Positions 1 through 8,340 of a DNA stretch of 64,000 nucleotides are shown piece after piece. The stretch covers positions 2,483,501-2,547,500 of the forward strand of contig NZ_AP023027.1 in assembly GCF_014467075.1 (NCBI RefSeq). The letters are read 5' to 3'. Positions within the stretch are counted from its first letter, which is position 1. Each line of letters starts with the position of its first letter. A model generated the notes under the pieces. The model did no database searches. It was not told where the DNA came from and worked only from the letters and a program-made list of their open reading frames with translations. This DNA is from Anaerostipes caccae L1-92. GTDB taxonomy: Bacteria; Bacillota; Clostridia; Lachnospirales; Lachnospiraceae. Position numbers and translations under genes: made by a program.

Positions 1-1264
1 CAACATACTCTGCTATTTTTGTCTTCTTATTTTTCTTAATGTCAAAAGAATTTCCAATGATGAAAGAAACATTTGTACCTTCCTTGATTTTACATTTTGC
101 AAACACTTCATTAACACGAAAGAAAATTGATCCGTTCTGATAATGTATAAATCCATTTTTCTTATTAGGCATTATATAGCTTACTTTTCCTTCATATACA
201 TTTGATCTATCTTTAACTTTCTTGAGCCAAATGTTTTGCAATTCACTTGCCTCTATCTCATAATTACATATTTTTTTCATATATTCTAAAAGTCTAGTTG
301 GTATCCCCCAGCCATTTTCTTCTCGTATTTTTTTATAGTAACAATAGTGTGCTTTAGCAAGATTTTTTTCTTCCAACCTTTCTAAGTTTTCAGCAACAAA
401 ATACAAAACCTTTATTTTCATTTTATCCTGATCTCTTGTCAGTAATGCTCTATAGGCATAATCCAATGCATCTTCCCTTTGCTTCTTTATACTATAAATT
501 TGAGCTATTTCAAATAGCAAAGACCAATGATTTTTCTTTCCAACTAATTCTTTTAATCCTGCCAGTGCTATATCAGTATCTCCTAATTTCCCGTAAGAAT
601 AATATTTTCTTCCCCCAATCCAAATATCATTATCATAGTGAAATTTATCTATATCCTTCTCTGCTAACTCACAACAGTTTATACATTCTGCATATTTCTC
701 TAAACTTAATAAACTTTTGGTTTTTATAGAATAATATTCTTCTTTTCTTGATTGTATTTCAATAAAACGTCCACTATTATTTTGAAATGATTTAACTTCT
801 TTATCTAACAATTCTATATTTAACCTATCTAACCAATCAATGATTTTTTTATAACTATCTATATCTCTTTTCTTTTTATAAATATTTACGATTGCAAAAA
901 CGATAAATTCAAAAGCACTTCCATCTTTTTGCTCAATTAAACTAATAATTGTTTGTGCTACTATTTCTAGATTCTTCAAATCATGTTCTGTGTATTCTTC
1001 CTTTCTAAAACGAAAATATTTTTCATAAACACACCATGCCATCAAATCATTATTCATTACAAATTGGGGATCTAATTTATATGTGTGCTTACAAACAACA
1101 ATAGCCTTTGTTATATCATTTATTTTTTTTAAACAGTATGCATATTCCCATCCTAACCATTTGTCAACATTATTTTTTGATCAAATGTTTTTATAAATAT
1201 CCACTGCCTCCCAAAATCTTTTGTCATCTTTAAGCACTCTAGCTTCATTTCTTAAATTCTTCAT
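1..1264 (-). pseudogene. helical-repeat protein with C-terminal cold-shock-like domain, interrupted by in-frame stop; 3' end outside window
   Basis: I translated this minus-strand frame by hand. It opens with ATG at 1264 behind a GGGGAG ribosome site, reads 27 codons, meets TGA at 1183-1181, then stays open to the left edge (about 420 codons visible). The body is rich in Lys, Tyr, Trp and Leu helices that resemble TPR-type repeats (for example WLGWEYAYCLKKINDITKAI). The last 65 or so codons look like a cold-shock/OB fold, with NGFI and IFFR in the places of the two RNA-binding motifs. The codon after the helix is probably TGG mutated to TGA; the next in-frame ATG is only at 1057 (codon 70). 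Base composition is far more AT-rich than the rest of the window, which suggests transfer. No function is assigned. A sequencing error at one base would restore a full gene. Confidence 0.7.
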
Positions 1265-1424
1265 AGCATTTTCTCCCCTTTCTGCTTTTTAATATACTTC
1301 ATAAACATAGTTTACCATATTTCGTTTTATTATTACATAAAAATACAATTTAATTTGTAAGCTATTTATTAAATGTTTCTCACTTCTTTCTCATTCAGAC
1401 ACGTTTCGAATGCAAGGCGATATA

Positions 1425-1569
1425 CTCGCAGGGCACACCGTGTTTCATACAGGGCAGCCGCATAAAAAATATCCATCTGGGGAATGAACTCCCTGGATAG
1501 ATATTTTTTATGCGGCTGCCTTGGTATTTTATACCCTTCGGGTGGACGTGCTTCGCACGATAAAGTATA
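1425..1569 (+). repeat. dispersed intergenic repeat, copy A (promoter-bearing)
   Basis: The segments 1429-1450 and 1531-1569 match, on the opposite strand, the repeat at 31338-31427. They include the stretch GGGCACACCGT followed by TTTCATAC, and the block from ATACCCTTCGGG through the palindrome CGTGC-TTC-GCACG to the TATAAT box. Copy A differs from copy B by a palindromic insert at 1451-1530. The repeat lies between the divergent genes at 1264 and 1620 and supplies the likely promoter of the latter. Confidence 0.8.
1451..1530. mobile_element. 80-bp MITE-like palindromic insert flanked by ATAC
   Basis: Positions 1454-1473 and 1500-1519 form a perfect 20-bp inverted repeat (GCAGCCGCATAAAAAATATC and its complement). 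The pairing continues inward with a few mismatches to a short loop near 1487-1492. The insert sits exactly where the other copy of the host repeat reads straight through (TCATACCC near 31373-31379 on the other strand). ATAC occurs on both sides (1447-1450, 1531-1534), as expected for a 4-bp target duplication. It encodes no protein. The alternative is loss of the hairpin from copy B. Confidence 0.6.
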
Positions 1570-1571
1570 AT
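1543..1571 (+). promoter_or_regulatory. sigma-A-like promoter inside repeat, with palindromic spacer
   Basis: TGGACG (1543-1548), 17-bp spacer, TATAAT (1566-1571), ending 49 bp before the start codon at 1620. The spacer holds most of the palindrome CGTGC-TTC-GCACG (1547-1559), which could be an operator. The same arrangement occurs before the gene starting at 31292. Confidence 0.6.
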
Positions 1572-1619
1572 ATTCTGAAAGGTTACTTGTTTATTTTTGT
1601 TCAGCAAAAGGAGCGTAAT

Positions 1620-2501
1620 ATGAGTTCATATCAAGTAAAAAACGATGTTCTTTCAGTTTCTGTTGACACATCCGGGGCAGGCCTTACTTCTATTAAAGAT
1701 AAGACAGGTCTGGAATATCTATGGCAGGGCAATCCTGATTACTGGAGCGGACAGGCTCCGATCCTGTTTCCCATCTGCGGAAGTTTAAGGAATGAGAAGG
1801 CGAAGATCGGAGATAATAAATTCTGTTCTATGGGCAGACACGGAATCGCCAGAAGATGTGAATTTACCCTAAGGCACTTGGATATAGACAGCATTTCTTT
1901 GTTTCTGCGTGCTGACGCAGAAACCATGAAATCTTTCCCCTATGACTTTGAACTTGAAATGACATACCGAATCAAAGATAAAACTGTCATTGTAGAACAC
2001 ACAGTGACAAATCATGATTCTGAAGTAATGCCGTATTTTGTCGGAGGACATCCTGCGTTTCACTGTCCTCTGAATGACGGAGAAGCTTTTGAGGATTATA
2101 TCATAGAATTTGAAAAGCCGGAGACGGCCGGATGCCCGGTTTTGACAGAGGACGGTCTTGTGAATACATCAAATAGAAAGACTTTCCTTGAAAATGAATC
2201 TTCTTTTGGCGTCAAACACGAACTTTTCTACGATGACGCATTGATTTTTGATACGCTTGCATCCAGATCCGCTTCCCTGATGCATAAAGAGACAGGAAAA
2301 GGAATCCGTGTGGATTTTGAAGACTTTGATTACCTCGGCATCTGGTCCAGCGCCAATGACGGTCCATTTGTGGCAATTGAACCCTGGTCAGGCACTTCTA
2401 CCTGCTCTGATGAAGACGATATTTTTGAACACAAACGCGGAGTCCGTATGCTGGCCCCAGGACAGTCAGAGACACTTGCCTATACGATCTCTGTTTTATA
2501 A
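1620..2501 (+). CDS. aldose 1-epimerase family protein (LacX-like)
   Basis: A 293-residue protein of the galactose-mutarotase-like fold, in the subgroup annotated as aldose 1-epimerase/LacX. It probably interconverts anomers of a free or phosphorylated sugar in the cytosol. Family signs are GRHGIAR (His74) and GGHPAF (His144), the two expected active-site histidines, and IEPWSGTS near the C-terminus, which carries the catalytic Glu. The frame is open further upstream to 1521, but those 33 codons come from the intergenic repeat. ATG at 1620 has an AAAGGAG site seven bases upstream, so it is the chosen start. It leads a three-gene plus-strand unit with a HAD hydrolase (14-bp gap) and a ProX-like protein. 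The exact substrate is unknown. Confidence 0.88.
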   Translation: MSSYQVKNDVLSVSVDTSGAGLTSIKDKTGLEYLWQGNPDYWSGQAPILFPICGSLRNEKAKIGDNKFCSMGRHGIARRCEFTLRHLDIDSISLFLRADAETMKSFPYDFELEMTYRIKDKTVIVEHTVTNHDSEVMPYFVGGHPAFHCPLNDGEAFEDYIIEFEKPETAGCPVLTEDGLVNTSNRKTFLENESSFGVKHELFYDDALIFDTLASRSASLMHKETGKGIRVDFEDFDYLGIWSSANDGPFVAIEPWSGTSTCSDEDDIFEHKRGVRMLAPGQSETLAYTISVL

Positions 2502-2515
2502 AATGAGGAAGACCT

Positions 2516-3148
2516 ATGAATCGCTTATCACCTGATTATAAAATGATCTGTTTTGATCTGGACGGTACTCTGCTGGACACCAAATATTCCATTCTCGCAG
2601 GCTTCAGAGACCTGTACGAAGAGATATGGAATGAATGCAGGCCGCTTAATGAGCTTGAGTTTGTTCTCGGCGGCGACAGCCTGGCCCTGCTGGACTCTAT
2701 GGGCTTTCCTGAAGGAAGTATTCACGGGTGGTTAAAATATATTGACTGCTATGCACATACGATCCATCCGTTTGACGGAATTTTAGATACGTTGTCTGCC
2801 CTGAGTCAAAAAGGGCTTATCCTGGGCGTTGCCACAAATAAACTCCGAATTGAATATGAAGAAACGATGGAGCGCCATGGGCTGAAACGTTTCATGGAGC
2901 ACTCCATCTGCCTGGACGAGGTTTCCCATGCCAAACCGGATCCGGAACCTCTGTTATATTTGGCAGAACAGTCTGAAATACCGATAAGCCAAATGCTCTT
3001 TATCGGGGATACCAGCTATGATATAGACTGTGCCAGAGCTGCCGGATGTGATTTTGCCCTGGCAGGATGGGGAGCTTCTGAGGCATTAAAAAAAGAATAT
3101 GCTGTTGTGCTGGAAAAACCGGACGAACTTCTGTCAGTGATCCAATAG
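2516..3148 (+). CDS. HAD superfamily hydrolase (phosphoglycolate phosphatase-like)
   Basis: A 210-residue HAD subfamily IA phosphatase. Motif I is DLDGT (14-18) with nucleophile Asp14 and acid/base Asp16; motif II is the ATN segment (Thr107); motif III is Lys140 in AKPDP; motif IV is GDTSYD (164-169). A helical cap lies between motifs I and II, as in PpaX/Gph enzymes. Such proteins remove phosphate from small sugar phosphates or phosphoglycolate, and substrate cannot be told from motifs. The preceding epimerase gene ends 14 bp upstream, so the two are likely cotranscribed; a link to sugar-phosphate clean-up is inference. Confidence 0.88.
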   Translation: MNRLSPDYKMICFDLDGTLLDTKYSILAGFRDLYEEIWNECRPLNELEFVLGGDSLALLDSMGFPEGSIHGWLKYIDCYAHTIHPFDGILDTLSALSQKGLILGVATNKLRIEYEETMERHGLKRFMEHSICLDEVSHAKPDPEPLLYLAEQSEIPISQMLFIGDTSYDIDCARAAGCDFALAGWGASEALKKEYAVVLEKPDELLSVIQ

Positions 3149-3164
3149 AAAGAAGGACTTAAAC

Positions 3165-3650
3165 ATGAAACAAAAGGTATTAGAGACGCTTGACCGCCTC
3201 CACATCCCATATGAGTGCGAAGATCACCCTGCTGCATATACCATGGAGGAGATCGAGGCTCTGCATCTGACCAGACCCAATGAATCCATCGCAAAAAATC
3301 TCTTTTTAAGAGACGGCAGCGGCAAGCGGCATTTTCTTGTTCTTGCTGCCGGAGACAAGCCTGTGGATCTGAAAACACTCCGGCAGACCATCGGTTCATC
3401 CAGATTAAGTTTCGCATCGGAGGAACGGCTCATGAAGCATCTGAAGGTAACGAAAGGCTCTGTCTCTCCCATGGGAATCTTAAACGATGAACACCTGGCT
3501 GTAGAAGTTTTCATAGATGAAGAGTTAAAAGACAGCTCCTGCATCGGAGTCCATCCAAACGATAACACTGCCACGGTGTGGATCAGTTGTGCCGATTTGG
3601 AACAGGTCATCCGCCACCACGGGAATTCTGTTACATATATCCCTGTCTAA
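3165..3650 (+). CDS. YbaK/ProX-family aminoacyl-tRNA deacylase (ProXp-ala/PrdX-like)
   Basis: A 161-residue free-standing editing domain related to the INS domain of prolyl-tRNA synthetase. Family members hydrolyse mischarged tRNA, typically Ala-tRNA-Pro. Visible family features are the conserved Lys44 (in SIAKNLFLRD), the FLVLAAGDKPVDLK strand-helix unit, the glycine-rich loop GSVSPMGILND, and the HPN triad near residue 130 (GVHPNDNTATVW). Length and ends match the family, so the gene is complete. It follows the HAD gene by 16 bp with an AGAAGGA ribosome site and is the last gene of the plus-strand unit before the convergent galactitol operon. Confidence 0.88.
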   Translation: MKQKVLETLDRLHIPYECEDHPAAYTMEEIEALHLTRPNESIAKNLFLRDGSGKRHFLVLAAGDKPVDLKTLRQTIGSSRLSFASEERLMKHLKVTKGSVSPMGILNDEHLAVEVFIDEELKDSSCIGVHPNDNTATVWISCADLEQVIRHHGNSVTYIPV

Positions 3651-3710
3651 ACAAAGCGGCAGACCCACTTCATCTCCCGGCACCTCAGTATTTAGTTCTC
3701 GAAAACTTTA

Positions 3711-3750
3711 AAAAGCAAGACACTCCATCCTGCATAGTGTCTTGCTTCTC
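3711..3750. terminator. bidirectional hairpin between convergent units
   Basis: A perfect 12-bp stem, AAGCAAGACACT (3713-3724) with its complement (3736-3747). On the minus strand it is followed by TTTTAAAGTTTT, so it is a good terminator for the galactitol operon. The plus-strand side has only a weak T tract. Confidence 0.8.
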
Positions 3751-3755
3751 TGCTG

Positions 3756-4691
3756 TTAATAAGTAATTTCTTCAACTTCTGCCTTTGAATGAATTTCTTC
3801 CATATCTTTAACCCGGAATCTTCCTGTCCCCGGATTCATCGCGTTGGCCGCAGACACTGCCACTGCATAAGCCAGTGCTTCTTTGTCTGATTTTCCCTGG
3901 CAGAATGCCGCTGCAAAGGCTCCCACCATGGAATCTCCGCATCCCACCGGATTCACCGCGTCCAGTTCAGGAGGCTTTCCATGATAAATTCTATCTTCAC
4001 ATATCATCAAAGCTCCTTTGGCCCCAAGGGATATGACTACATATGGGATGCCCTGGCTTACAAGCTTTTTGCCCGCCAAAATCAGGTCTTCCCGGTTTTT
4101 AATCTCCACTCCAAGCAGGTCTTCCAACTCTTCTTGATTAGGTTTTATCATCGTAGGTTTCGCTTTGAGCCCTTCTCTCAAATACTCACCGCTGGTATCT
4201 AAAATAACCTGTTTCCCTTGCCGTTTCACTATTTCGATCAGCTCTTGGTAGCAGTCTGTCCCAAGCCCCCTTGGAGCACTTCCTGAGATCGTGACCACAT
4301 GGCTTTCCCTTACCAACTCTTCAAAATCCTTTAGGAACCGATGCCACTCCTCTTCCTCCACCGGTGCACCCGGTTCCAGAAATTCCGTGGATGTACCGTC
4401 CCCGGCCAATATATTAATACAGCTTCTGGACTCGCCCTTTACTTTTGTAAATCTGCTTTGAATTCCGTCTTCACAGAGCATTGCTTTGACATAATCACCG
4501 TTAAATCCTCCGGCAAAACCGGCCGCTAAAACATCTTCTCCGCACAGGTCTGCGATCCTTGCCACATTGAGCCCTTTTCCTCCTGCGGTGTTCCTGCACT
4601 CATCCACCCTGGAGACGGTACCGGGACACACAGCTCCTTTTATTTTGTATGCTTTATCCACAGATACATTCAGTGTCACTGTTAAAATCAT
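3756..4691 (-). CDS. lacC: tagatose-6-phosphate kinase / 1-phosphofructokinase family
   Basis: A 311-residue PfkB-family sugar kinase. The N-terminal glycine-rich signature GGKGLNVA is at 37-44 and the second signature NPVGCGDSMVGAF at 247-259, with catalytic Asp253 and the anion hole GCGD. The NPVGCGDS version, together with the operon, favours phosphorylation of tagatose-6-phosphate to tagatose-1,6-bisphosphate over fructose-1-phosphate kinase activity, but the two cannot be separated by motif alone. It is the last gene of the galactitol operon, starting three bases after the dehydrogenase stop, and is followed by a strong hairpin terminator. Confidence 0.85.
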   Translation of the reverse strand: MILTVTLNVSVDKAYKIKGAVCPGTVSRVDECRNTAGGKGLNVARIADLCGEDVLAAGFAGGFNGDYVKAMLCEDGIQSRFTKVKGESRSCINILAGDGTSTEFLEPGAPVEEEEWHRFLKDFEELVRESHVVTISGSAPRGLGTDCYQELIEIVKRQGKQVILDTSGEYLREGLKAKPTMIKPNQEELEDLLGVEIKNREDLILAGKKLVSQGIPYVVISLGAKGALMICEDRIYHGKPPELDAVNPVGCGDSMVGAFAAAFCQGKSDKEALAYAVAVSAANAMNPGTGRFRVKDMEEIHSKAEVEEITY

Positions 4692-4694
4692 AAA

Positions 4695-5744
4695 TCATCC
4701 CTCACTGTCAATCAAAATCTTGCCTTTTACAGCGCCTTTTTCCTTGTAAAGTTCAAAGGCATCCGCTATCTCAGATAAGGGCAGTTTCTTAAAGATCAGT
4801 GAATCATCAAATTTCAGCTGGCCGGTCTTAAAATAATGGGCTGTGAGCTCCCACTCTTTCCCCGGAAACGGTGCGCTGTAGGACATCCAGGACCCGGTCA
4901 GGGTAAATTCTTTCCGGTTCATATTTTCCCATTCTTCCACACTGAAAGATAATTCTTTCGTCGGTGTTCCGATAAAACAGACTCCCGCTTTGTTGGCTGC
5001 CAGACGGAACGCATATTTCATGGTCGTGGTAACTCCTGCAGTCTCATATACATAGCCGAACCCTTTGCCCCCGGTGAGTGCCATAGCCTGATCCATGAAG
5101 TCTTCCTCCAGAGTATTAATGCCATTATCGATGCTAAGTTTCTTCGCAAGCTTAAGTCTCTCGTCACTGATGTCAAAAACCGTGACCCTTTTAGCGCCGA
5201 AAATCTTTGCCCACTGGGCCGTGAACAGTCCGATGGTGCCGCCGCCCAGGACTGCCACATCTTCTCCGCCCTGGTAGCCGGTCCTTAAAAGTCCGTGGAG
5301 AGCCACTGTGGCAGGCTCAAAGAAAGCCCCCTGCTCAAAAGATACAGAATCCTCAAATTTTACCGCATTTTTCTCCGGCACCGCCACATACTCGGCGAAA
5401 CTTCCGAATTCCCTGGAGCCGATAAAACTGTAATGTTTACAGAGGGAATAATTCCCCTTCCGGCAGTCCTCACATTCCATGCACGGAACCAGCGGCACAC
5501 CGGCCACCCGGTCACCCGGCTTTAAGGAGGATACTCCTTCTCCTACGGTTTCTACCACACCGGAAAATTCATGTCCCAGCACATTTGGGAAGAAATGACA
5601 CGCATCCCCGTTGACTCTCGGCACATCAGATCCGCAGATCCCTGTATATTTGACTTTGACCAGCACCTGCCCTTTTTCCGGCACCGGGGTCTTGATTTCC
5701 TCGAACCGGATATCATTTTTTGCATGGACCACTCCTGCTTTCAT
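4695..5744 (-). CDS. gatD: galactitol-1-phosphate 5-dehydrogenase
   Basis: A 349-residue zinc-dependent medium-chain dehydrogenase that oxidises galactitol-1-phosphate to tagatose-6-phosphate with NAD. Catalytic zinc ligands are Cys37 (GICGSD) and the GHE pair His58-Glu59. The structural zinc lobe has four Cys at 88, 91, 94 and 102. The Rossmann motif VLGGGTIGL follows near 165. Segments such as ICGSDVPR, VLGHEFSGVV, FIGSR and LTGSWMSYS closely follow the E. coli GatD sequence as I know it. A GTG at 5753 would add three residues directly after the gatY stop; I prefer ATG at 5744, which has AGGTGA five bases upstream. Confidence 0.9.
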   Translation of the reverse strand: MKAGVVHAKNDIRFEEIKTPVPEKGQVLVKVKYTGICGSDVPRVNGDACHFFPNVLGHEFSGVVETVGEGVSSLKPGDRVAGVPLVPCMECEDCRKGNYSLCKHYSFIGSREFGSFAEYVAVPEKNAVKFEDSVSFEQGAFFEPATVALHGLLRTGYQGGEDVAVLGGGTIGLFTAQWAKIFGAKRVTVFDISDERLKLAKKLSIDNGINTLEEDFMDQAMALTGGKGFGYVYETAGVTTTMKYAFRLAANKAGVCFIGTPTKELSFSVEEWENMNRKEFTLTGSWMSYSAPFPGKEWELTAHYFKTGQLKFDDSLIFKKLPLSEIADAFELYKEKGAVKGKILIDSEG

Positions 5745-5753
5745 TCCATTCAC

Positions 5754-6602
5754 CTAAGCCTTTCCTTCACTCTTTACAACCTTCATTTTTGATTTGACAT
5801 ATTCCTTTACCATTTGTTTTCCCGCAGCATTATATTTTTTAGGATCGATCGTATCCGGTTTTTCTCTGAGCACACCGGTAACCCCTTTTGAAAAGGCAAT
5901 CCGTAAATCTGTGGCGTAATTCACCTTACAGATTCCCCGTTTGACACATTCCGCCACTGTCTGGTCCGGCACACCGCTTGTTCCGTGAAGCACCAATGGT
6001 ACAGAAACCACTTCCCGAATTTCTGACAGGCGCAGAAGGTCCAGTTTCGGTTCTCCCTTGTAAACTCCGTGGGCTGTGCCGATAGCCACAGCCAGGGAGG
6101 TGATGCCCGTTTTATTTACAAATTCTAATGCTTCGGAAGGTTCTGTGTAGCCTCCGGCCCCTCCGTCCAGGTCATCTTCCTTTCCCCCGACTTTTCCCAG
6201 CTCCGCTTCCACAGGCACTTTGGAAGGAGCACATGCATCGACTACGGACTTGGTAAGCCGTATATTCTCCTCAAAGGATTCATGGGAACCATCGATCATA
6301 ATGGATGTATAGCCGGTCCTCAAGGCCTGCATGGCCAGTTCAAAGCTGTTTCCGTGATCCAGATGCATGGCAATAGGCACACTGGCACGCTCCGCTGCGG
6401 TCCGTACATTTGCCAAAAAATAATCCAGTCCCGCGTAGTTTACCGTGGACGGCGTAGTCTGCATGATGACCGGGGAACGAAGCTCCTCGGCTGCCTCCAT
6501 GACCGCCATGACCATCTCCATATTCTCTACATTAAAAGCGCCCACTGCATACCCGTTTTTCTGGGCATCAAGGAGCATCTGTGTTGTTGTCATTAATGGC
6601 AT
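5754..6602 (-). CDS. gatY: class II tagatose-bisphosphate aldolase
   Basis: A 282-residue class II (zinc) aldolase of the GatY/KbaY/Fba family. It cleaves tagatose-1,6-bisphosphate to dihydroxyacetone phosphate and glyceraldehyde-3-phosphate. The metal and catalytic pair is HLDHG (Asp82, His83), later zinc histidines lie in GTAHGVYKG and VLHGTSGV, and the phosphate-binding loop follows. Length matches the family. The fold alone does not distinguish fructose- from tagatose-bisphosphate; position between galactitol PTS genes and gatD decides for tagatose. No gatZ (non-catalytic partner of the enterobacterial enzyme) is present, so this version probably works alone. The start has the site AGGAGG before ATG at 6602. 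Confidence 0.88.
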   Translation of the reverse strand: MPLMTTTQMLLDAQKNGYAVGAFNVENMEMVMAVMEAAEELRSPVIMQTTPSTVNYAGLDYFLANVRTAAERASVPIAMHLDHGNSFELAMQALRTGYTSIMIDGSHESFEENIRLTKSVVDACAPSKVPVEAELGKVGGKEDDLDGGAGGYTEPSEALEFVNKTGITSLAVAIGTAHGVYKGEPKLDLLRLSEIREVVSVPLVLHGTSGVPDQTVAECVKRGICKVNYATDLRIAFSKGVTGVLREKPDTIDPKKYNAAGKQMVKEYVKSKMKVVKSEGKA

Positions 6603-6631
6603 CTTTTTCCTCCTGATCTTCGGTTATCAGT

Positions 6632-6655
6632 CCGGGCGGGCAAAAGCCCGCCCGG
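6632..6655. other. GC-rich intra-operon stem-loop
   Basis: A perfect 10-bp stem CCGGGCGGGC / GCCCGCCCGG with a four-base loop lies between the IIC gene and gatY. On the transcribed (minus) strand it is followed by GACTGATAACC, not a T run, so it is not a normal terminator. It may act as an mRNA stability or processing element that changes the ratio of transporter to enzyme transcripts. Confidence 0.6.
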
Positions 6656-6667
6656 TTTTCTGATGTT

Positions 6668-8023
6668 TTACTGTTCTTCTTTTAATGCGGCCGCTCTGGC
6701 CTTGGATGTCCTTACAGTGAATACGAGACAGACTGCGTAGATTACGGCGATGACAGCCAGCCCTGCAAGATTTTCTCTCGTAAAGATCTGTGTGAACATA
6801 TAGGTGATCGGTGACCCTCCCTGGTCAAGCGCTGCAATCCTGGATGCTCCGTTTGTCAGGTTCACAGACTTAGCAAGTGCCGTCGTCCACGGAATTGCCT
6901 GGTTTGCGATCCAGATGGTCACATACATGATCACAGAGCCTGAGATCAGTGTGCGGAACAGATTTCCCTTGTGCACTGCAACGGCAATGGCGATAAAGAA
7001 TCCGATGGTTGCCAGATCACCAAATGGAAGAATGACATTTCCAGGCACAATCACTGCGATCAAAATGGTCAGTGGGATAAAGATCAGCCCTGCGGTTACT
7101 ACCTGGGAATCCCCTAAAAGAATCGCCGGATCGAGTCCGATATAGAACTCTCCGTCCCCGGAACGTTTGGTGAGTATTTCCTTCATTCTCTCTGAGATCG
7201 GCATCAGGCCTTCCATGATACATTTTGTGATTTTCGGCATCAGTACCATGACTGCGGACATCTTGATGCCCAGCTGGAGCGCAGCCTGAAAATTATAGCC
7301 TGCCAGCGCACCTACTAAAGTTCCGAGGAGTCCTCCGATAACGATCGGTTCTCCGAGCACACCTACTTTTTCCTGCAGTTTATCGGCAGTAATACTGATC
7401 TTGTTCAGTCCCGGTATCTTTTCGATAATGGCATCAATCGTGCAGGCAAACGGTGCCAGGTAGGCGGATGTTCCGTGGGGAACGGTGAGCCCTTCCAGTT
7501 CAAAATAGTCTTCCATCAGCGGCGCATACAGGTCACCGAATTTGTATGTAAAGATTGCGTGGACCACTACTCCTGCAATACCGATGGCAAAGTTTCCTGT
7601 CACCGCATAGGCGATCGCCCCGGTAAATGTCATGTGCCAGATGTTCCAAATATCAATGTTTACAGTTTTGGTAAGCTTGAGTACAAGCATCACCACATTT
7701 ACAAGAATCGCTACCGGGATCGCAACGGTTGCGATGCCGGATGCCCATGTGATCGGTGACATCCCCGGCCACCCCACGTCTACAACGCTCATGTGAAGCC
7801 CAAACGTCTCTGACATGGCCTTTGCCGCAGGCCCCAGGTTGGCATTCATCATGTCTACAATGAGTCCCAGTCCTACAAATCCGACTCCTACCATCAGTCC
7901 GGCACGGATTGCCTTTCCTACTTTCACTCCTACAATAATACTCAGTACTGCTATGACGAGAGGCAGCATAACCGATGCACCCAGGCCAATGATGTAATTA
8001 ATCGCGTCTCCAAAAATACCCAT
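6668..8023 (-). CDS. gatC: PTS galactitol transporter subunit IIC
   Basis: A 451-residue polytopic membrane protein, the sugar channel of the galactitol-type PTS (EIIC-Gat family). The N-terminus already forms a membrane helix (IIGLGASVMLPLVIAVLSII) and about ten to twelve hydrophobic segments follow. Family-like loops include GVGFVGLGLIVDMMNANLGPAAKAM near 45 and the charged central region with the GLDPAILLGDSQVVTAG segment. It moves galactitol inward while IIB phosphorylates it. It lies 41 bp downstream of the IIB gene in the usual A-B-C order and is the membrane member of this operon. Confidence 0.92.
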   Translation of the reverse strand: MGIFGDAINYIIGLGASVMLPLVIAVLSIIVGVKVGKAIRAGLMVGVGFVGLGLIVDMMNANLGPAAKAMSETFGLHMSVVDVGWPGMSPITWASGIATVAIPVAILVNVVMLVLKLTKTVNIDIWNIWHMTFTGAIAYAVTGNFAIGIAGVVVHAIFTYKFGDLYAPLMEDYFELEGLTVPHGTSAYLAPFACTIDAIIEKIPGLNKISITADKLQEKVGVLGEPIVIGGLLGTLVGALAGYNFQAALQLGIKMSAVMVLMPKITKCIMEGLMPISERMKEILTKRSGDGEFYIGLDPAILLGDSQVVTAGLIFIPLTILIAVIVPGNVILPFGDLATIGFFIAIAVAVHKGNLFRTLISGSVIMYVTIWIANQAIPWTTALAKSVNLTNGASRIAALDQGGSPITYMFTQIFTRENLAGLAVIAVIYAVCLVFTVRTSKARAAALKEEQ

Positions 8024-8064
8024 AGTTTTTCTCCTTTACCTCCATGATGTTTCCTGCATGTCTG

Positions 8065-8340
8065 TTATTTCAGTACTTCTAAAATCTTTGCTTTGGTTTT
8101 ATCTGCTCCAATCCCTGAGATAAACGGCATTCCTGTGATCAGCGGCACACCGTAATCACGTTTTACTTTTGAAGTCGTCACGATCAGATCTGCTGGAAGA
8201 TTGGATTCAATCTCCGAGATTCTCACCTGTGCGATCTCCACATCAATCCCATTTTCCTTTGCCAGATCCACCACTGCGTTTGCCGCTACTGTGGATGTTG
8301 CCACTGCTCCTCCGCATGCTACGATGACTTTCTTTTTCAT
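8065..8340 (-). CDS. gatB: PTS galactitol transporter subunit IIB
   Basis: A 91-residue cytosolic phosphotransfer protein of the lactose/cellobiose-galactitol IIB fold. The phosphorylated cysteine is Cys9, within VIVACGGAVATSTVA, an unmistakable IIB P-loop. It takes phosphate from IIA and passes it to sugar bound in IIC. Its ATG overlaps the IIA stop codon by four bases (ATGA), indicating translational coupling. This is not the tRNA amidotransferase gatB, which occurs separately at 25550. Confidence 0.93.
   Translation of the reverse strand: MKKKVIVACGGAVATSTVAANAVVDLAKENGIDVEIAQVRISEIESNLPADLIVTTSKVKRDYGVPLITGMPFISGIGADKTKAKILEVLK

Noticed and set aside
436..729. 97-codon plus-strand frame in the AT-rich left end
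   Set aside because: The opposite strand has a much longer coherent frame with domain-like features; this one is its shadow.
1395..1607. 70-codon minus-strand frame
   Set aside because: It lies across the repeat and the 80-bp palindrome, without ribosome site.
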